In this document: positions 43,304-53,135 of the stretch, one piece after another
Layout of the letters: every line of letters begins with the position of its first letter
How positions within the stretch are numbered: position 1 is the first letter of the stretch
Source of the DNA: Acidimicrobiales bacterium
Lineage (GTDB): Bacteria; Actinomycetota; Acidimicrobiia; Acidimicrobiales; SHLQ01
Assembly: GCA_020629375.1 (NCBI GenBank)
Contig: JAHDDK010000002.1
Span: 1 to 64,000, forward strand
DNA length: 64,000 nt
Reading direction: 5' to 3'
Notes under the pieces: generated by a model
Seen by the model: the letters and a program-made list of their open reading frames with translations, nothing else
What the model was told of the DNA's origin: nothing
The model's database searches: none
Translations under genes and position numbers: made by a program

Positions 43304-45166
43304 ATGCGTGTCCGAATCACACCCTCGATCGCGGTCGCTGCCATGATCGGGGTCATGGCGAGCGTGCTCGCCATCGCCAATTCATCGCCCGCCGGCGCTG
43401 CCGTCGGCGATCGACCGGAGATCGTCGTCCAACACGACGGCGTCAACCACTGGTACCTCAACGCCGGGACCCGCAACTGGATCCCGAAGTGGTGCGCCGA
43501 CCAGCACAAGGCCGCCGGCGTGACGGTGCGAACCGCCGCGTACAGCGAATTCGCCGGTCTTCCGTCGGTCAACAACGGGTGCCCATCGGTCGGGACCATC
43601 CCGTCGAGCGGGTCTGGTGGAGGGTCGTCGAATCCGACGCCGACTACGGTCGCTCCCACGACGACCAGCTCCGGCGGCGGATCAACTTCCAGCGGCAACG
43701 GCGAACTCGTCGTCCAACCCAACGGCAACCACTGGTACCTCGTCAACGGCACCAAGAACTGGGTCAACGCCACCTGCGGCCAAACCCACCGCAACGCCGG
43801 ATACAACATCCGTACCGCTCTCTACAGCGAGTTCGGCTCACGCCCCAACGGCGGCCAAGGATGCCCCTCAACCGGAACCCTCGGAGGCAGCGGCGGCGGA
43901 ACCGTCGTCACGGTTCCCGCGGGCTCTGCCGGAAGCACGACCGGTGGGTCGGGTGGATCGACAACGAGCAGCATTGGGACCTTCTCGACGTTCTTGAATG
44001 GCGTCTACCAGGGGATCCTTAAGCGATCGCCCGACGCATCGGGAGCGAGCTACTTCGGCGACCGTCTCGAGTCGCAAACGTCAAACTCTGCTTGCCGGTC
44101 GGCGATGGTCCAGACCGTGCGCGACGTGATGAACAGCGCCGAAGCACACTCGTTCAGGTACAGCTCGGGACGTCAGCAAGTCGAAGGGTTCTACCTCGCG
44201 TTGCTCGGCCGGACCGCCGACAGCGCCGGCGCGACCTACTGGACCGGCATCTATAACTCGTCCGGACGCGATGGAGTCGTCGACGGCCTCGCGGCGAGCA
44301 GCGAGTTCGCTAACCGAGCCAACTCGATGTGCCCGTCCGGCGGAACGAGCGGCGGGACAACATCAGGTGGCACCGCCGGCGGCGGAACCGGTACGAGTGG
44401 AACCGCCGGTGGCGGCGAGACGAACACGCCAGTCACTCCCGAAGCGTTCTGGTGGAACGCCACGATCTCGGCGAGCTATGACAACGGACGAGTCTCGGCG
44501 CGAGCGCAAGTCAACTCCAACTACTCCGGGTTCGACATCACGATCCGTGCGAATGGTCTGGGAGCGAAGTCGTTCTCTGACATCGGCCGGTACTCGCCAG
44601 TGATCTACAGCTGGGCGACGACCACTCCGGCGACTCATCAAGTCTGTGTGATCGTGGAGTATCAAACCTCGTACCTGGGCCAAGAGTGCACCTCGGTGAC
44701 CGTCGCCGCACGCCCGATATTTCCTCCGACGGCGACCGGAACCAAGTGGAACAACACTGCGCCACACGAGCTGTACGCACCACAGGGCGACATGCGTCTA
44801 CGTCGTTGCACCAATGGTCAGAAGCTTGCGCTCAGCAGTCCCGTGGCGATCTCGCACGTGTTCGTCAATCGGGTGTCCGTCAATCTCACGATCATTACGA
44901 TCACCCCCGACGTGTCGGGATGGACCCCGAACACCACCGACCTCATCAAGTACGACCATGCCTTGAACTACTACACGGCAAAGGTCTCCCGTCTCGAGTG
45001 CCACAACGGGTGGTGGTGGGTCGGCGACTACTACGCACAGCCGATGCACAAGACGGGCTATCTGGCCACTGTTCTTGGAGTCTCAGGCAATCGATATGCC
45101 GCGCTCAAAGCAGGATGGATGAAATCGAACGGGTCAGGTCTGTACACGCCGTTCGGGCCGCGCTGA
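43304..45166 (+). CDS. Secreted DUF4214-containing protein
   Basis: A 620-residue protein with a signal peptide (cleavage near residue 32, ending PAGA). Two N-terminal repeats share VVQxDGxNHWYL, xxGTRNWIP and RTAxYSEF and are set apart by Gly/Ser/Thr linkers. Two DUF4214 motifs follow, GILKRSPDASGASYF and ALLGRTADSAGATYW, a domain found in S-layer and secreted proteins. The last 150 residues are unfamiliar. AAGGGAG precedes the ATG. The stop abuts the lhr stop by one base. Confidence 0.85.
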   Translation: MRVRITPSIAVAAMIGVMASVLAIANSSPAGAAVGDRPEIVVQHDGVNHWYLNAGTRNWIPKWCADQHKAAGVTVRTAAYSEFAGLPSVNNGCPSVGTIPSSGSGGGSSNPTPTTVAPTTTSSGGGSTSSGNGELVVQPNGNHWYLVNGTKNWVNATCGQTHRNAGYNIRTALYSEFGSRPNGGQGCPSTGTLGGSGGGTVVTVPAGSAGSTTGGSGGSTTSSIGTFSTFLNGVYQGILKRSPDASGASYFGDRLESQTSNSACRSAMVQTVRDVMNSAEAHSFRYSSGRQQVEGFYLALLGRTADSAGATYWTGIYNSSGRDGVVDGLAASSEFANRANSMCPSGGTSGGTTSGGTAGGGTGTSGTAGGGETNTPVTPEAFWWNATISASYDNGRVSARAQVNSNYSGFDITIRANGLGAKSFSDIGRYSPVIYSWATTTPATHQVCVIVEYQTSYLGQECTSVTVAARPIFPPTATGTKWNNTAPHELYAPQGDMRLRRCTNGQKLALSSPVAISHVFVNRVSVNLTIITITPDVSGWTPNTTDLIKYDHALNYYTAKVSRLECHNGWWWVGDYYAQPMHKTGYLATVLGVSGNRYAALKAGWMKSNGSGLYTPFGPR

Positions 45167-48100
45167 TCAGCGGCGGTTCCACGTCAGGCCTTTGTAGGCC
45201 TTGACGAAACCGTGGTCGACCAGAGTTTGTGCGAGAGGTGAGGCGGACGACGGTTCGCCGTCGATCCGTCCCACCTCGAGCACGCGGAGCTTGCGGTCGG
45301 CCACGAGCTGTTTGAGCGGATCGACCCACCGGTCCGTCTGGGAGGCGAGGGGGAAGGAGACCAAACTCTTTCCCCCTCGCTCCACGAATACAGCCGGCTC
45401 GCCGTCGACGAGCACGACCCACGCGCCGGCGACGCGGGCGGGGCGTCCCTCGGATTCGGGCCAGCGAAGCGAGGCACCGTACGGCTGCGCGGGGTCGGTG
45501 GCGGCGAGCACGATGGCTCTCGGGTCGGCGTCGAGGTCGTCGGTTTCGGCCGCGGAGCTCCGCAGGCGATCCACTGCACCGGGAAGGGCGAACTGGGCGG
45601 CGCCGAGACCTTCGACGAAGTAGCCGCGCCGGACCTCGCCTCGCTCTTCGAGCAGTTTGAGCATCGGGTAGACGCCGGCGAATCCCCCGCTGACGCCTTC
45701 GCCGAGCGCAGCCTCTCGGGTGAGCACGCCGTACCGCTCGACGAGCTGAAGTGCGCGGGCGGTCTGGCTCTGGGTTGGCGACGGTGCGGGTTGAAGCAAC
45801 GGGGCAACGAGCGACCAACGGCCAGCAGCCTGCGGCGGTCCTTGCGCTCGCAGCTGACCGACTCTCGGTCGACGACGTTGGCTGCGCTTGGCGGCACCGA
45901 CCGACCCTCCGCCGAGGAACGCCCGGACCGGGGCAATGGAGTCGTTGGTGACCTCTCCGGCCCACACGAGATCCCACAGCGCAGCGAGCACGGCTTTGTC
46001 GCTCGGCGGGACGCCATCAGCTTCGGCGACGGCAGCGACGAGATCGTGCCAGAACGAGGCGCCCATGGACGCGAGGCGTCCCCGGATTGCGTCGTGGATG
46101 GGTTCGGCCGGGGGTTCGGGGTCGGGCGTGACGAGCAGTCCGAGCTGGTCTCGGAAGGCCAGGCGGATGCGCCCGTCCTTCGCTCCGATGGCGCCGGCGC
46201 CGACCCAGACGATCTCGCCCGATGTCATCAACAGGTCGAGGTCGCTCGATCGGTAATCGGCCATGCGCGCCGGGAGGATCGCTGATTCGAGCACCGATGC
46301 GGGCAGCGCTGCGCCTTGAAGGATGGCGATGACTTCGGCCAGCCCGTCCGGGCCACGTCGTCGGATGCCGACGCCTTGCCAGCCGGGAAGGAAACGACCG
46401 AGCGCCGATTTCTCGACCGGCGCGACCTCGGCGCGCAACGCCGCGAGCGACCGTCGGCGGAGTTGACGCAACACACCTTCATCCACCCACTCGCGCCCCG
46501 ACCCTTCGGGACGGAACTCGCCGCGCACGAGCTGTCCCTCGCCGGCGAGGCGATCGAGTGCTTGGTCGGCGCGGTCGAGTCCGACGGCGTAGCGGTCGGC
46601 GAACTGTTGCGTGACGAACGGACCGTGGGTCCGAGCGAATCGGATGAGGAGGTCGCCGAGCGGATCGTCGACGCTGTCGGTGAACGCTGCTGGCAACCCG
46701 ACCGGGATCGCCGCGCCGAGCGCATCTCGAAGGCGCCCGGCGTCTTCGGCTGCCGCGATCCGTCGGTCAACCCCAATGCCCACCTCGATGGCACGGTGGT
46801 CGGCCAGCAACGTGTCGATAGCTACACCCACGTCGCAGTCCTCGACCGATCGGGCATCGATCTCGTGACGATCGAGCGGACCAAGGATTCGGAGCAGGTC
46901 GTGGATCTCGTCGGCGTCGCGCGCCCGACGACCGTCGACGAGTCGTTGAAGTTCGAGCTCCAGGTCGGCGAGCACACCCGGATCGAGCAGCTCCCGCAAT
47001 TCCTCGGCGCCAAGAAGATCACGCAAGAGATCGCGGTCGAGCGACAGAGCCGCGGCTCGACGTTCGGCGAGCGGAGCGTCGCCTTCGTACATGTACACCG
47101 CAATCCACCCGAACAGCAGCGACTGAGCGAACGGCGAAGCCTTCGGTGTTTCGACCGCCACCATCCGGATCGAGCGGTTGGCGAGACCTTGGAGAATCTC
47201 GCGCAGCGCCGGAACGTCGAACACGTCGTTCAGACACTCGCGGGTTGTTTCGAGCAAGATCGGGAACGACGGGTACTTCGACGCCACTCGAAGCAGATCG
47301 GCCGAACGTTGCCGCTGCTGCCACAGCGGCGTGCGTTGATCCGGACGCCGGCGGGGCAACAACAACGACCGCCCGGCGCACTCCCGAAAGCGGCTGGCGA
47401 AAAGCGCGCTACCCGGCAGCTCATTGACGACGGCCTCATCGATCTGCTCAGGGGCGAACCGGAGCTCGTCGATCGCAACATCGTCGGCCGACTCGGGCAA
47501 TCGGATCACGATGCCGTCATCGGACCACATCATCTCGACGTCCATGTCCCACTGCTCGGCCAACTTTGACCGCAACGCCATGCCCCAAGGCGCATGCACC
47601 TGGGCACCGAACGGCGAAAGGATGCACACCCGCCAATCACCGATCTCATCGCGGAACCGTTCGACGACGATCGTGCGATCGTCGGGCACGACGCCGGTCG
47701 CCTCCACCTGCTCGGTCACGTACTGGATCAGGTTCTTCGCGGCGAGCTCGTCGAGGCCGTGGCGATCGAGCAGGCGACGGATGGCGTCGGGTTCGTTCAT
47801 CGCCTGAAGCTCGCGGGTGAACGCCCCGAGCGCCCGGCCGAGCTCGATCGGGCGGCCCGGTCCGTCTCCGTGCCAAAACGGCATCTTGCCGGGTTCGCCT
47901 GGCGCAGGGGTCACGACGACCCGCTCGAACGTGATGTCCTCGATCCGCCAGGTCGACGCGCCGAGGAGGAAGGTCTCGCCAGGACGCGACTCATAGACCA
48001 TCTCTTCGTCGAGCTCGCCGACACGAGTCCCGTCGGGGAGAAACACGCCGTACAGACCGCGATCGGGGATCGTGCCTGCATTGGTCACCGCCAAGCGCTG

Positions 48101-49783
48101 TGCACCCTTGCGGCTCCGAACCATCCCGGCGACCCGGTCCCAGACGATCCGCGGTCGCAGTTCGGCGAACTCCTCCGATGGATACCGCCCGGCCAACAAG
48201 TCGAGCACGCCTTCGAGTACGTCGTCGGAACACTCGGCGAAGTTCGCTGCCGCCCGCACCGTTGCGCTCAGGTCATCGAGCGACCAGTCTTCGAGGGCAG
48301 TCATCGCCACCACATGCTGGGCCAGCACATCGAGCGGATTGCGGGGATACCGGGTCTCTTCGATCTGCCCCTGAAGCATCCGGTCGACAACCACTGCCGT
48401 CTCGAGCAGATCAGCACGGTGCTTGGGGAAGATCTTGCCGATGCTCGTCGCCCCCACCTGGTGACCAGCCCGGCCCACACGCTGAAGGCCACGACTCACG
48501 GCCCCGGGCGACTCCACCTGGATCACGAGATCCACCGCACCCATATCGATCCCCAACTCGAGCGAGCTCGTTGCGACGATCGCCCGCAACCGCCCCTGCT
48601 TCAGCTCGTCCTCGATCTGGAGCCGCTTCTCTTTCGACAACGACCCGTGATGCGACGCAATCAGGTCGCGTGTTTCTCCCACTTCCGCAATCGCGCCACC
48701 GCTCCGCTCCGGGCGCTCTACTGACTCTCCCGCAATCGCGCCATCGCTCCGCTCCATCCCCATCGAGTCGGTCACGTTGGTGTCTGACCCCGATGTGACC
48801 GGATCTTCTTCGGTGGCGAGTTGGTCCGCCCACATGTCGTTGAGTTGGCCGGCGAGGCGTTCGGCGAGGCGGCGGCTGTTGACGAACACGATCGTCGACC
48901 GGTGCTTCTGGATCTGTTCGAGGATGCGGGGGTGGACCGACGGCCAGATGCTGCGCCGAGCCGGGCCCGCCGCCGTCGGACCCGCCATTGGCTCCTCGAC
49001 CACTTGACCCAGATCGGACATGTCCTCGACCGGCACGACCACTTCGATGTCCATGTTCGCTGCGGCGCCAGCATCGACAACGGTGACCGGCCGCCACGTC
49101 GAGCCCCCCGGGGTGACGTCGCGACCGCCGAGGAAGCGAGCGATCTCTTCGAGCGGCCGCTGCGTCGCCGACAAACCGATGCGCTGCACCGGGCGGCCCA
49201 CGAGCTGCTGGAGACGTTCGAGGGTGAGCGCCATGTGCGCACCACGCTTGGTGCCGGCGACCGAGTGGATCTCGTCGATGATCACTGCGTCGACGTTGCG
49301 AAGCGTCTCACGAGCCGCCGAGGTCAGCATCAGGTAGAGCGACTCGGGAGTCGTGATCAGAAGGTCCGGCGGGTGGCGGACGAGCTTGCGTCGCTCGTCG
49401 GCGGGCGTGTCACCGGTGCGCATTCCGACGACAGGGACGTGCACGTCGGTGCCCAGACGTTCGGCAGCGAGCGTGATGCCCCGCAGCGGCGAGCGAAGGT
49501 TCTTCTCGACGTCGACCGCCAGCGCCCGAAGGGGCGACAAGTAGAGGAGCCGCGTCCGGGCGTCCTTCTCGGGCACGGGTTCGGTCATCAGTCGGTCGAT
49601 GCCCCACAAGAACGCCGACAGCGTCTTTCCCGAACCGGTGGGTGACAAGATCAGCGTGTGGTCGCCGTCGGCGATCGCTGGCCAGCCCTGGCGCTGTGGG
49701 GGCGTTGGCGCGTCGAACGATGTCTCGAACCAGGCGCGGACCGGCTCGGAGAACCGCTCCAGGACCTGGCCGCCCGAATCCAT
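45167..49783 (-). CDS. lhr: Lhr-type large DNA/RNA helicase
   Basis: 1538 residues, the size of full Lhr. Motif I is SPTGSGKT, motif II is DEIHSVAG, motif III LSATQ, then FVNSRRLAERL and ATSSLELGIDMG of RecA domain 2, a WH/beta-barrel region and the Lhr C-terminal domain, all of which support a superfamily 2 3'-5' helicase that works in DNA repair. The ATG (49783) overlaps the HelD-like stop as TGATG. Odd point: between FVNSRRL and ASHHGSLSKE there is a 60-residue insert that holds a REP-like palindrome (48770-48801) and two 26-base direct repeats encoding ERSxGAIA. Confidence 0.92.
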   Translation of the reverse strand: MDSGGQVLERFSEPVRAWFETSFDAPTPPQRQGWPAIADGDHTLILSPTGSGKTLSAFLWGIDRLMTEPVPEKDARTRLLYLSPLRALAVDVEKNLRSPLRGITLAAERLGTDVHVPVVGMRTGDTPADERRKLVRHPPDLLITTPESLYLMLTSAARETLRNVDAVIIDEIHSVAGTKRGAHMALTLERLQQLVGRPVQRIGLSATQRPLEEIARFLGGRDVTPGGSTWRPVTVVDAGAAANMDIEVVVPVEDMSDLGQVVEEPMAGPTAAGPARRSIWPSVHPRILEQIQKHRSTIVFVNSRRLAERLAGQLNDMWADQLATEEDPVTSGSDTNVTDSMGMERSDGAIAGESVERPERSGGAIAEVGETRDLIASHHGSLSKEKRLQIEDELKQGRLRAIVATSSLELGIDMGAVDLVIQVESPGAVSRGLQRVGRAGHQVGATSIGKIFPKHRADLLETAVVVDRMLQGQIEETRYPRNPLDVLAQHVVAMTALEDWSLDDLSATVRAAANFAECSDDVLEGVLDLLAGRYPSEEFAELRPRIVWDRVAGMVRSRKGAQRLAVTNAGTIPDRGLYGVFLPDGTRVGELDEEMVYESRPGETFLLGASTWRIEDITFERVVVTPAPGEPGKMPFWHGDGPGRPIELGRALGAFTRELQAMNEPDAIRRLLDRHGLDELAAKNLIQYVTEQVEATGVVPDDRTIVVERFRDEIGDWRVCILSPFGAQVHAPWGMALRSKLAEQWDMDVEMMWSDDGIVIRLPESADDVAIDELRFAPEQIDEAVVNELPGSALFASRFRECAGRSLLLPRRRPDQRTPLWQQRQRSADLLRVASKYPSFPILLETTRECLNDVFDVPALREILQGLANRSIRMVAVETPKASPFAQSLLFGWIAVYMYEGDAPLAERRAAALSLDRDLLRDLLGAEELRELLDPGVLADLELELQRLVDGRRARDADEIHDLLRILGPLDRHEIDARSVEDCDVGVAIDTLLADHRAIEVGIGVDRRIAAAEDAGRLRDALGAAIPVGLPAAFTDSVDDPLGDLLIRFARTHGPFVTQQFADRYAVGLDRADQALDRLAGEGQLVRGEFRPEGSGREWVDEGVLRQLRRRSLAALRAEVAPVEKSALGRFLPGWQGVGIRRRGPDGLAEVIAILQGAALPASVLESAILPARMADYRSSDLDLLMTSGEIVWVGAGAIGAKDGRIRLAFRDQLGLLVTPDPEPPAEPIHDAIRGRLASMGASFWHDLVAAVAEADGVPPSDKAVLAALWDLVWAGEVTNDSIAPVRAFLGGGSVGAAKRSQRRRPRVGQLRAQGPPQAAGRWSLVAPLLQPAPSPTQSQTARALQLVERYGVLTREAALGEGVSGGFAGVYPMLKLLEERGEVRRGYFVEGLGAAQFALPGAVDRLRSSAAETDDLDADPRAIVLAATDPAQPYGASLRWPESEGRPARVAGAWVVLVDGEPAVFVERGGKSLVSFPLASQTDRWVDPLKQLVADRKLRVLEVGRIDGEPSSASPLAQTLVDHGFVKAYKGLTWNRR
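48685..48755. repeat. Two 26-base direct repeats inside lhr
   Basis: Copies at 48685-48710 and 48730-48755, 45 bases apart, differ at one base. On the minus strand they encode the ERSGGAIA and ERSDGAIA segments of the Lhr insert. They lie just beside the palindrome at 48770. Confidence 0.8.
48770..48801. repeat. Palindromic repeat (REP-like), copy 3, inside lhr
   Basis: Arms GGTCACGTTGG and CCGATGTGACC flank TGTCTGACC; 9 of 11 arm bases pair and the mismatches are G-T-type. Its length keeps frame and it encodes VTSGSDTNVTDS in Lhr. It is nearly the same as the copy at 59206-59238. Confidence 0.75.
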
Positions 49784-52083
49784 CAGGCCCCGAAGTCCAG
49801 AGTCGGTTGATCGACCGTTGGAGCCGGCGGCGCCGCTGGCTTGCCCGGCGTTCCGATATCCGGCGAGCCGGCGACCAAGGACGGTTGGGCGACCTCGGTA
49901 CCGTCGAGCATCGCCTCGGGGAGGGGGTCGACGTGGATCACGCCGACTCGCTTGGTCGCACGGGTGAGCGCGACGTAGAGCGCCCGCACGCCGTGGCGTT
50001 CTTCGCTGACGATCCGGGCCGGTTCGACCACGATCGCGGCGTCGACCTCGAGGCCCTTGACGAGCTGGACCGGTACGACGGTGACTTGCAGGTCGAGGCC
50101 CGACCGGGTCGCGCCGCCGTGTGCGATCTCGCCAGCGGCCAGCGCAGCAGCGACCTCGTCGGTCATCGACCGGGGGGTGATCACGGCGATGTTGCCCGAG
50201 CCGACTCGTGCCTTCTCTTCGCGCACCATCTGCGGCAGGGATGTATGGAGGTCGTCGACACGACGCACGACCGGCTCGTCACCGTCGGCACGTATGGCGA
50301 CCGGAGGCTGGAGATCGGGTGCCGCGTGTCGTAGTACCCGAGCGGCCAGGCTCATCGCTGGAGCCGGAATGCGGTAGCCCGTCGTCAGCTCACGACGCTC
50401 CGGCTCACGGCGCTGCACCGGCAGGTGCTCGATCACTTCGTCCCACGAGTTGCGATCCCACGTGCCCGTCGCCTGGGCGATGTCGCCGACGACGGTCATC
50501 GAGCCGTTGAGACTGCGGCGAGCGATCATGCGCAGGCCCATGGGGGAGAGATCTTGCGCCTCGTCGACGAGGATGTGCCCGTACGTGCGCACCTCGTCTT
50601 CGTCCTTGCGGCCCGGACGTGAGCCGAGGTTGGCTCGTGCTTCGTCGAGGACCGGAGCATCGGCGAACGCCCACACGACGTCGGAGGCATGGCGATCGCG
50701 GGGGCGGTGGAGATGTTCGACCTGGTCGGGTTCGAAGATGCCGTCGCATGCCGCACGAAGCAGCGCCGGACTCGTGTAGAGGTCGTGGACGAGATGAGCG
50801 GGGGTCAGGACTGGCCACATCCATTCGAGCGCCTCGCGGATCGGATAGGTCCAGCGAATGCGGTCGCGGATGACCCGAGCGTCGAGGTCGTCGCGGGCCG
50901 ACATCGCCAACGTGGCAAAGAGCTCGTCTTCGACGAACTTGCGACCAGCGTTGTGTGTCCGGAAACGGCGGCGCGCCTCTTTGATGATGATCTCGGAATC
51001 GCTGACGCTGAACCGCAAGTGCTGGAGCCCGTAGCCGACGACGAGATCTTCTCGGAGCGGCCGTTGGCGTTGGCGCACAGCGCGGCGGACGACGTCGGCC
51101 ATCCGCAGATCGCCTTTGACGGCTTGGGCAGCTTCGGAGTCGAGCCGGTCGGTACGCACCTTGGGCACGACAAGGTCGGAGAGAACGGCGAGGCGGACTC
51201 CGGCCTCACCGAGCGACGGCAACACCTGCTCGATGTAGGCGAGAAAGAGCCGGTTGGGGCCGAGCACCAGGACTCCCTGGTCGGCAAGGGGAAATCGATG
51301 CGAGTAAAGGAGGTAAGCAGCGCGGTGGAGGGCGACGACGGTCTTGCCCGTGCCGGGGCCGCCCTGAACCACGATGATGCCGGGCAGCGGCGATCGGATG
51401 ATCTCGTCTTGCTCGCCTTGGATCGTGGCGACGATGTCGCCGAGCCGACCGGTACGAGCGGTCTCGAGCGCCGTGATCAGGGCCCCGTGGCCCTGGACAG
51501 TGCCGGTGCGTTGGGCCTGTTCGTCGAGGCGGCTGAGGTCGCCGAAGAACTCGTCGTCGATGTCGAGCAGGGTCCGACTACGGGTGGCGAAGTGGCGTCG
51601 CCGCTCGAGCCCCAGCGGGTCGACGCCCGTCGCTCGGTAGAACGGTTCGGCCGCGGGCGCCCGCCAGTCGACGACGACGGCGTCTTGTTGGCGATCCCAC
51701 ACGCCGATCCGTCCGATGTAGAGAGGTTCGTCGTGCACATCGTCGACCGCAGGGTCATGGTCGATGCGGCCGAACACGAGCGAGGCGTCGCCGATGTCGA
51801 GCTGGCTGAGCCGCTCCACGATGTTGTCGGTGAACGCCTCTCGTTCGAAACGCGCCTGGTTGGTGCCACCGGCCCCGACTTCGAGGTTGTCCGAGAGTCG
51901 AAGCGCGAGGGCGCGAGCCTCTTCGAGGCATCGTTGCGCGTGATCGAGGTAGGCCTGTTCGGCCTCGAGATCGGGGTGGCGTTGCGAATCGGACGGGGCG
52001 GTGGAAATGATGACGCTCCGGTAGTCACGAGTGCCCGAAGGCGCGGTTTGGGGGGAGACAAGCCTATCGACGCCGACCCCCAA
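49783..52083 (-). CDS. HelD/UvrD-like helicase
   Basis: About 766 residues. The N-terminal region is helical (LEAEQAYLDHAQRCLEEARALALR); motif I is GGPGTGKT and motif II is VDEAQDLSP, with LVKGLEVDAAIV and YVALTRATKRV near the end. This layout fits HelD, the actinobacterial factor that frees RNA polymerase from DNA, better than UvrD/PcrA. The start is unclear: no ATG or GTG lies between the divergent hemE start and the conserved part, so I use TTG 52083; an ATC/ATT start near 52011 is possible. Followed directly by lhr. Confidence 0.85.
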   Translation of the reverse strand: MGVGVDRLVSPQTAPSGTRDYRSVIISTAPSDSQRHPDLEAEQAYLDHAQRCLEEARALALRLSDNLEVGAGGTNQARFEREAFTDNIVERLSQLDIGDASLVFGRIDHDPAVDDVHDEPLYIGRIGVWDRQQDAVVVDWRAPAAEPFYRATGVDPLGLERRRHFATRSRTLLDIDDEFFGDLSRLDEQAQRTGTVQGHGALITALETARTGRLGDIVATIQGEQDEIIRSPLPGIIVVQGGPGTGKTVVALHRAAYLLYSHRFPLADQGVLVLGPNRLFLAYIEQVLPSLGEAGVRLAVLSDLVVPKVRTDRLDSEAAQAVKGDLRMADVVRRAVRQRQRPLREDLVVGYGLQHLRFSVSDSEIIIKEARRRFRTHNAGRKFVEDELFATLAMSARDDLDARVIRDRIRWTYPIREALEWMWPVLTPAHLVHDLYTSPALLRAACDGIFEPDQVEHLHRPRDRHASDVVWAFADAPVLDEARANLGSRPGRKDEDEVRTYGHILVDEAQDLSPMGLRMIARRSLNGSMTVVGDIAQATGTWDRNSWDEVIEHLPVQRREPERRELTTGYRIPAPAMSLAARVLRHAAPDLQPPVAIRADGDEPVVRRVDDLHTSLPQMVREEKARVGSGNIAVITPRSMTDEVAAALAAGEIAHGGATRSGLDLQVTVVPVQLVKGLEVDAAIVVEPARIVSEERHGVRALYVALTRATKRVGVIHVDPLPEAMLDGTEVAQPSLVAGSPDIGTPGKPAAPPAPTVDQPTLDFGA

Positions 52084-52097
52084 TACGCTCGGGGGCG

Positions 52098-53135
52098 ATG
52101 ACCGCACGCCCCGATTCACCCTTCCTCGCCGCCTGCCGGTGCGAACCCCACGACGTGACTCCCGTGTGGTTCATGCGCCAAGCCGGTCGTTCGCTCCCCG
52201 AGTATCGAGCGGTGCGAGGCGAAGGCAGCATCAACGACGCCATCGCCAACCCGGATCTGGCCACCGAGATCACCCTCCAGCCCATCCGTCGATACGGCGT
52301 CGACGCTGCGATCCTCTACTCCGACATCGTCACCCCAGCTCACGCAATCGGCTTCGGCCTCGACGTCGTCCCCGGGATCGGCCCAGTCGTCGAGAAGCCG
52401 TTCGAATCGTCGGATGACCTCGCCCGCCTTCGGCCGCTCGACCCCGAAGCGGACACGCCGTACGTGCTGGAGACGATTGACAACCTCGTCGCCGAACTCG
52501 ACATCCCCCTTATCGGATTCGCCGGTGCCCCCTTCACCGTGGCGAGCTACCTCATCGAGGGGCGCCCGTCGCGCACGTATCAGCGCACCAAGGCGCTGAT
52601 GAAAACCCATCCCGACCTGTGGTTTGCGCTCATGGATCGTCTCGCCGATCTGGCGATCACCTCCTTGCAGTCACAAGTGGCGCACGGGGCCGAAGCAATT
52701 CAACTCTTCGACTCGTGGGCGGGCGCGTTGAGCGCGGCGGACTACGAGCGGTATGCGATGCCGTCGAGCGCCAAGGTGCTCGAAACGATCGGAGAATCGG
52801 GTGTGCCACGGATCCACTTCGGGGTAGGTACGGGCGAACTCCTCGGCCTGATGGCCGACGCAGGCGCCGATGTCGTAGGCGTGGACTGGCGGATTCCACT
52901 CGCCGAGGCGCGGACACGGGTGCCAGCGGACCGTGCCCTACAGGGCAACCTCGACCCCGCGATCCTCGGCGCCCCGTGGGAGATCGTCCGCGATGAGGTG
53001 GATGGCGTGCTCGCCTCGAACGATGGCCACCCCGGACACATCTTCAATCTCGGGCACGGGGTCCAACCCGACACCGATCCCACGGTGCTCGAGAAAGTCG
53101 TGGACCACGTCCACGCCTACCGCTCGACCTCGTGA
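52098..53135 (+). CDS. hemE: Uroporphyrinogen decarboxylase
   Basis: A 345-residue enzyme that takes four carboxyl groups off uroporphyrinogen III to give coproporphyrinogen III in heme synthesis. The signature WFMRQAGRSLPEYR is near residue 24 and holds the catalytic Arg residues; LYSDIVTPA gives the active-site Asp and FAGAPFTVASY the substrate loop. The length is normal. The stop overlaps the hemY GTG by four bases. The 5' end is only about 14 bases from the HelD-like start, so the two divergent genes share a very short promoter region. Confidence 0.96.
   Translation: MTARPDSPFLAACRCEPHDVTPVWFMRQAGRSLPEYRAVRGEGSINDAIANPDLATEITLQPIRRYGVDAAILYSDIVTPAHAIGFGLDVVPGIGPVVEKPFESSDDLARLRPLDPEADTPYVLETIDNLVAELDIPLIGFAGAPFTVASYLIEGRPSRTYQRTKALMKTHPDLWFALMDRLADLAITSLQSQVAHGAEAIQLFDSWAGALSAADYERYAMPSSAKVLETIGESGVPRIHFGVGTGELLGLMADAGADVVGVDWRIPLAEARTRVPADRALQGNLDPAILGAPWEIVRDEVDGVLASNDGHPGHIFNLGHGVQPDTDPTVLEKVVDHVHAYRSTS

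Noticed and set aside
45167..52083. Lhr plus HelD-like helicases as a phage-defence island
   Set aside because: No methyltransferase, nuclease or BREX/DISARM marker is nearby. Both fit housekeeping repair and transcription recycling.
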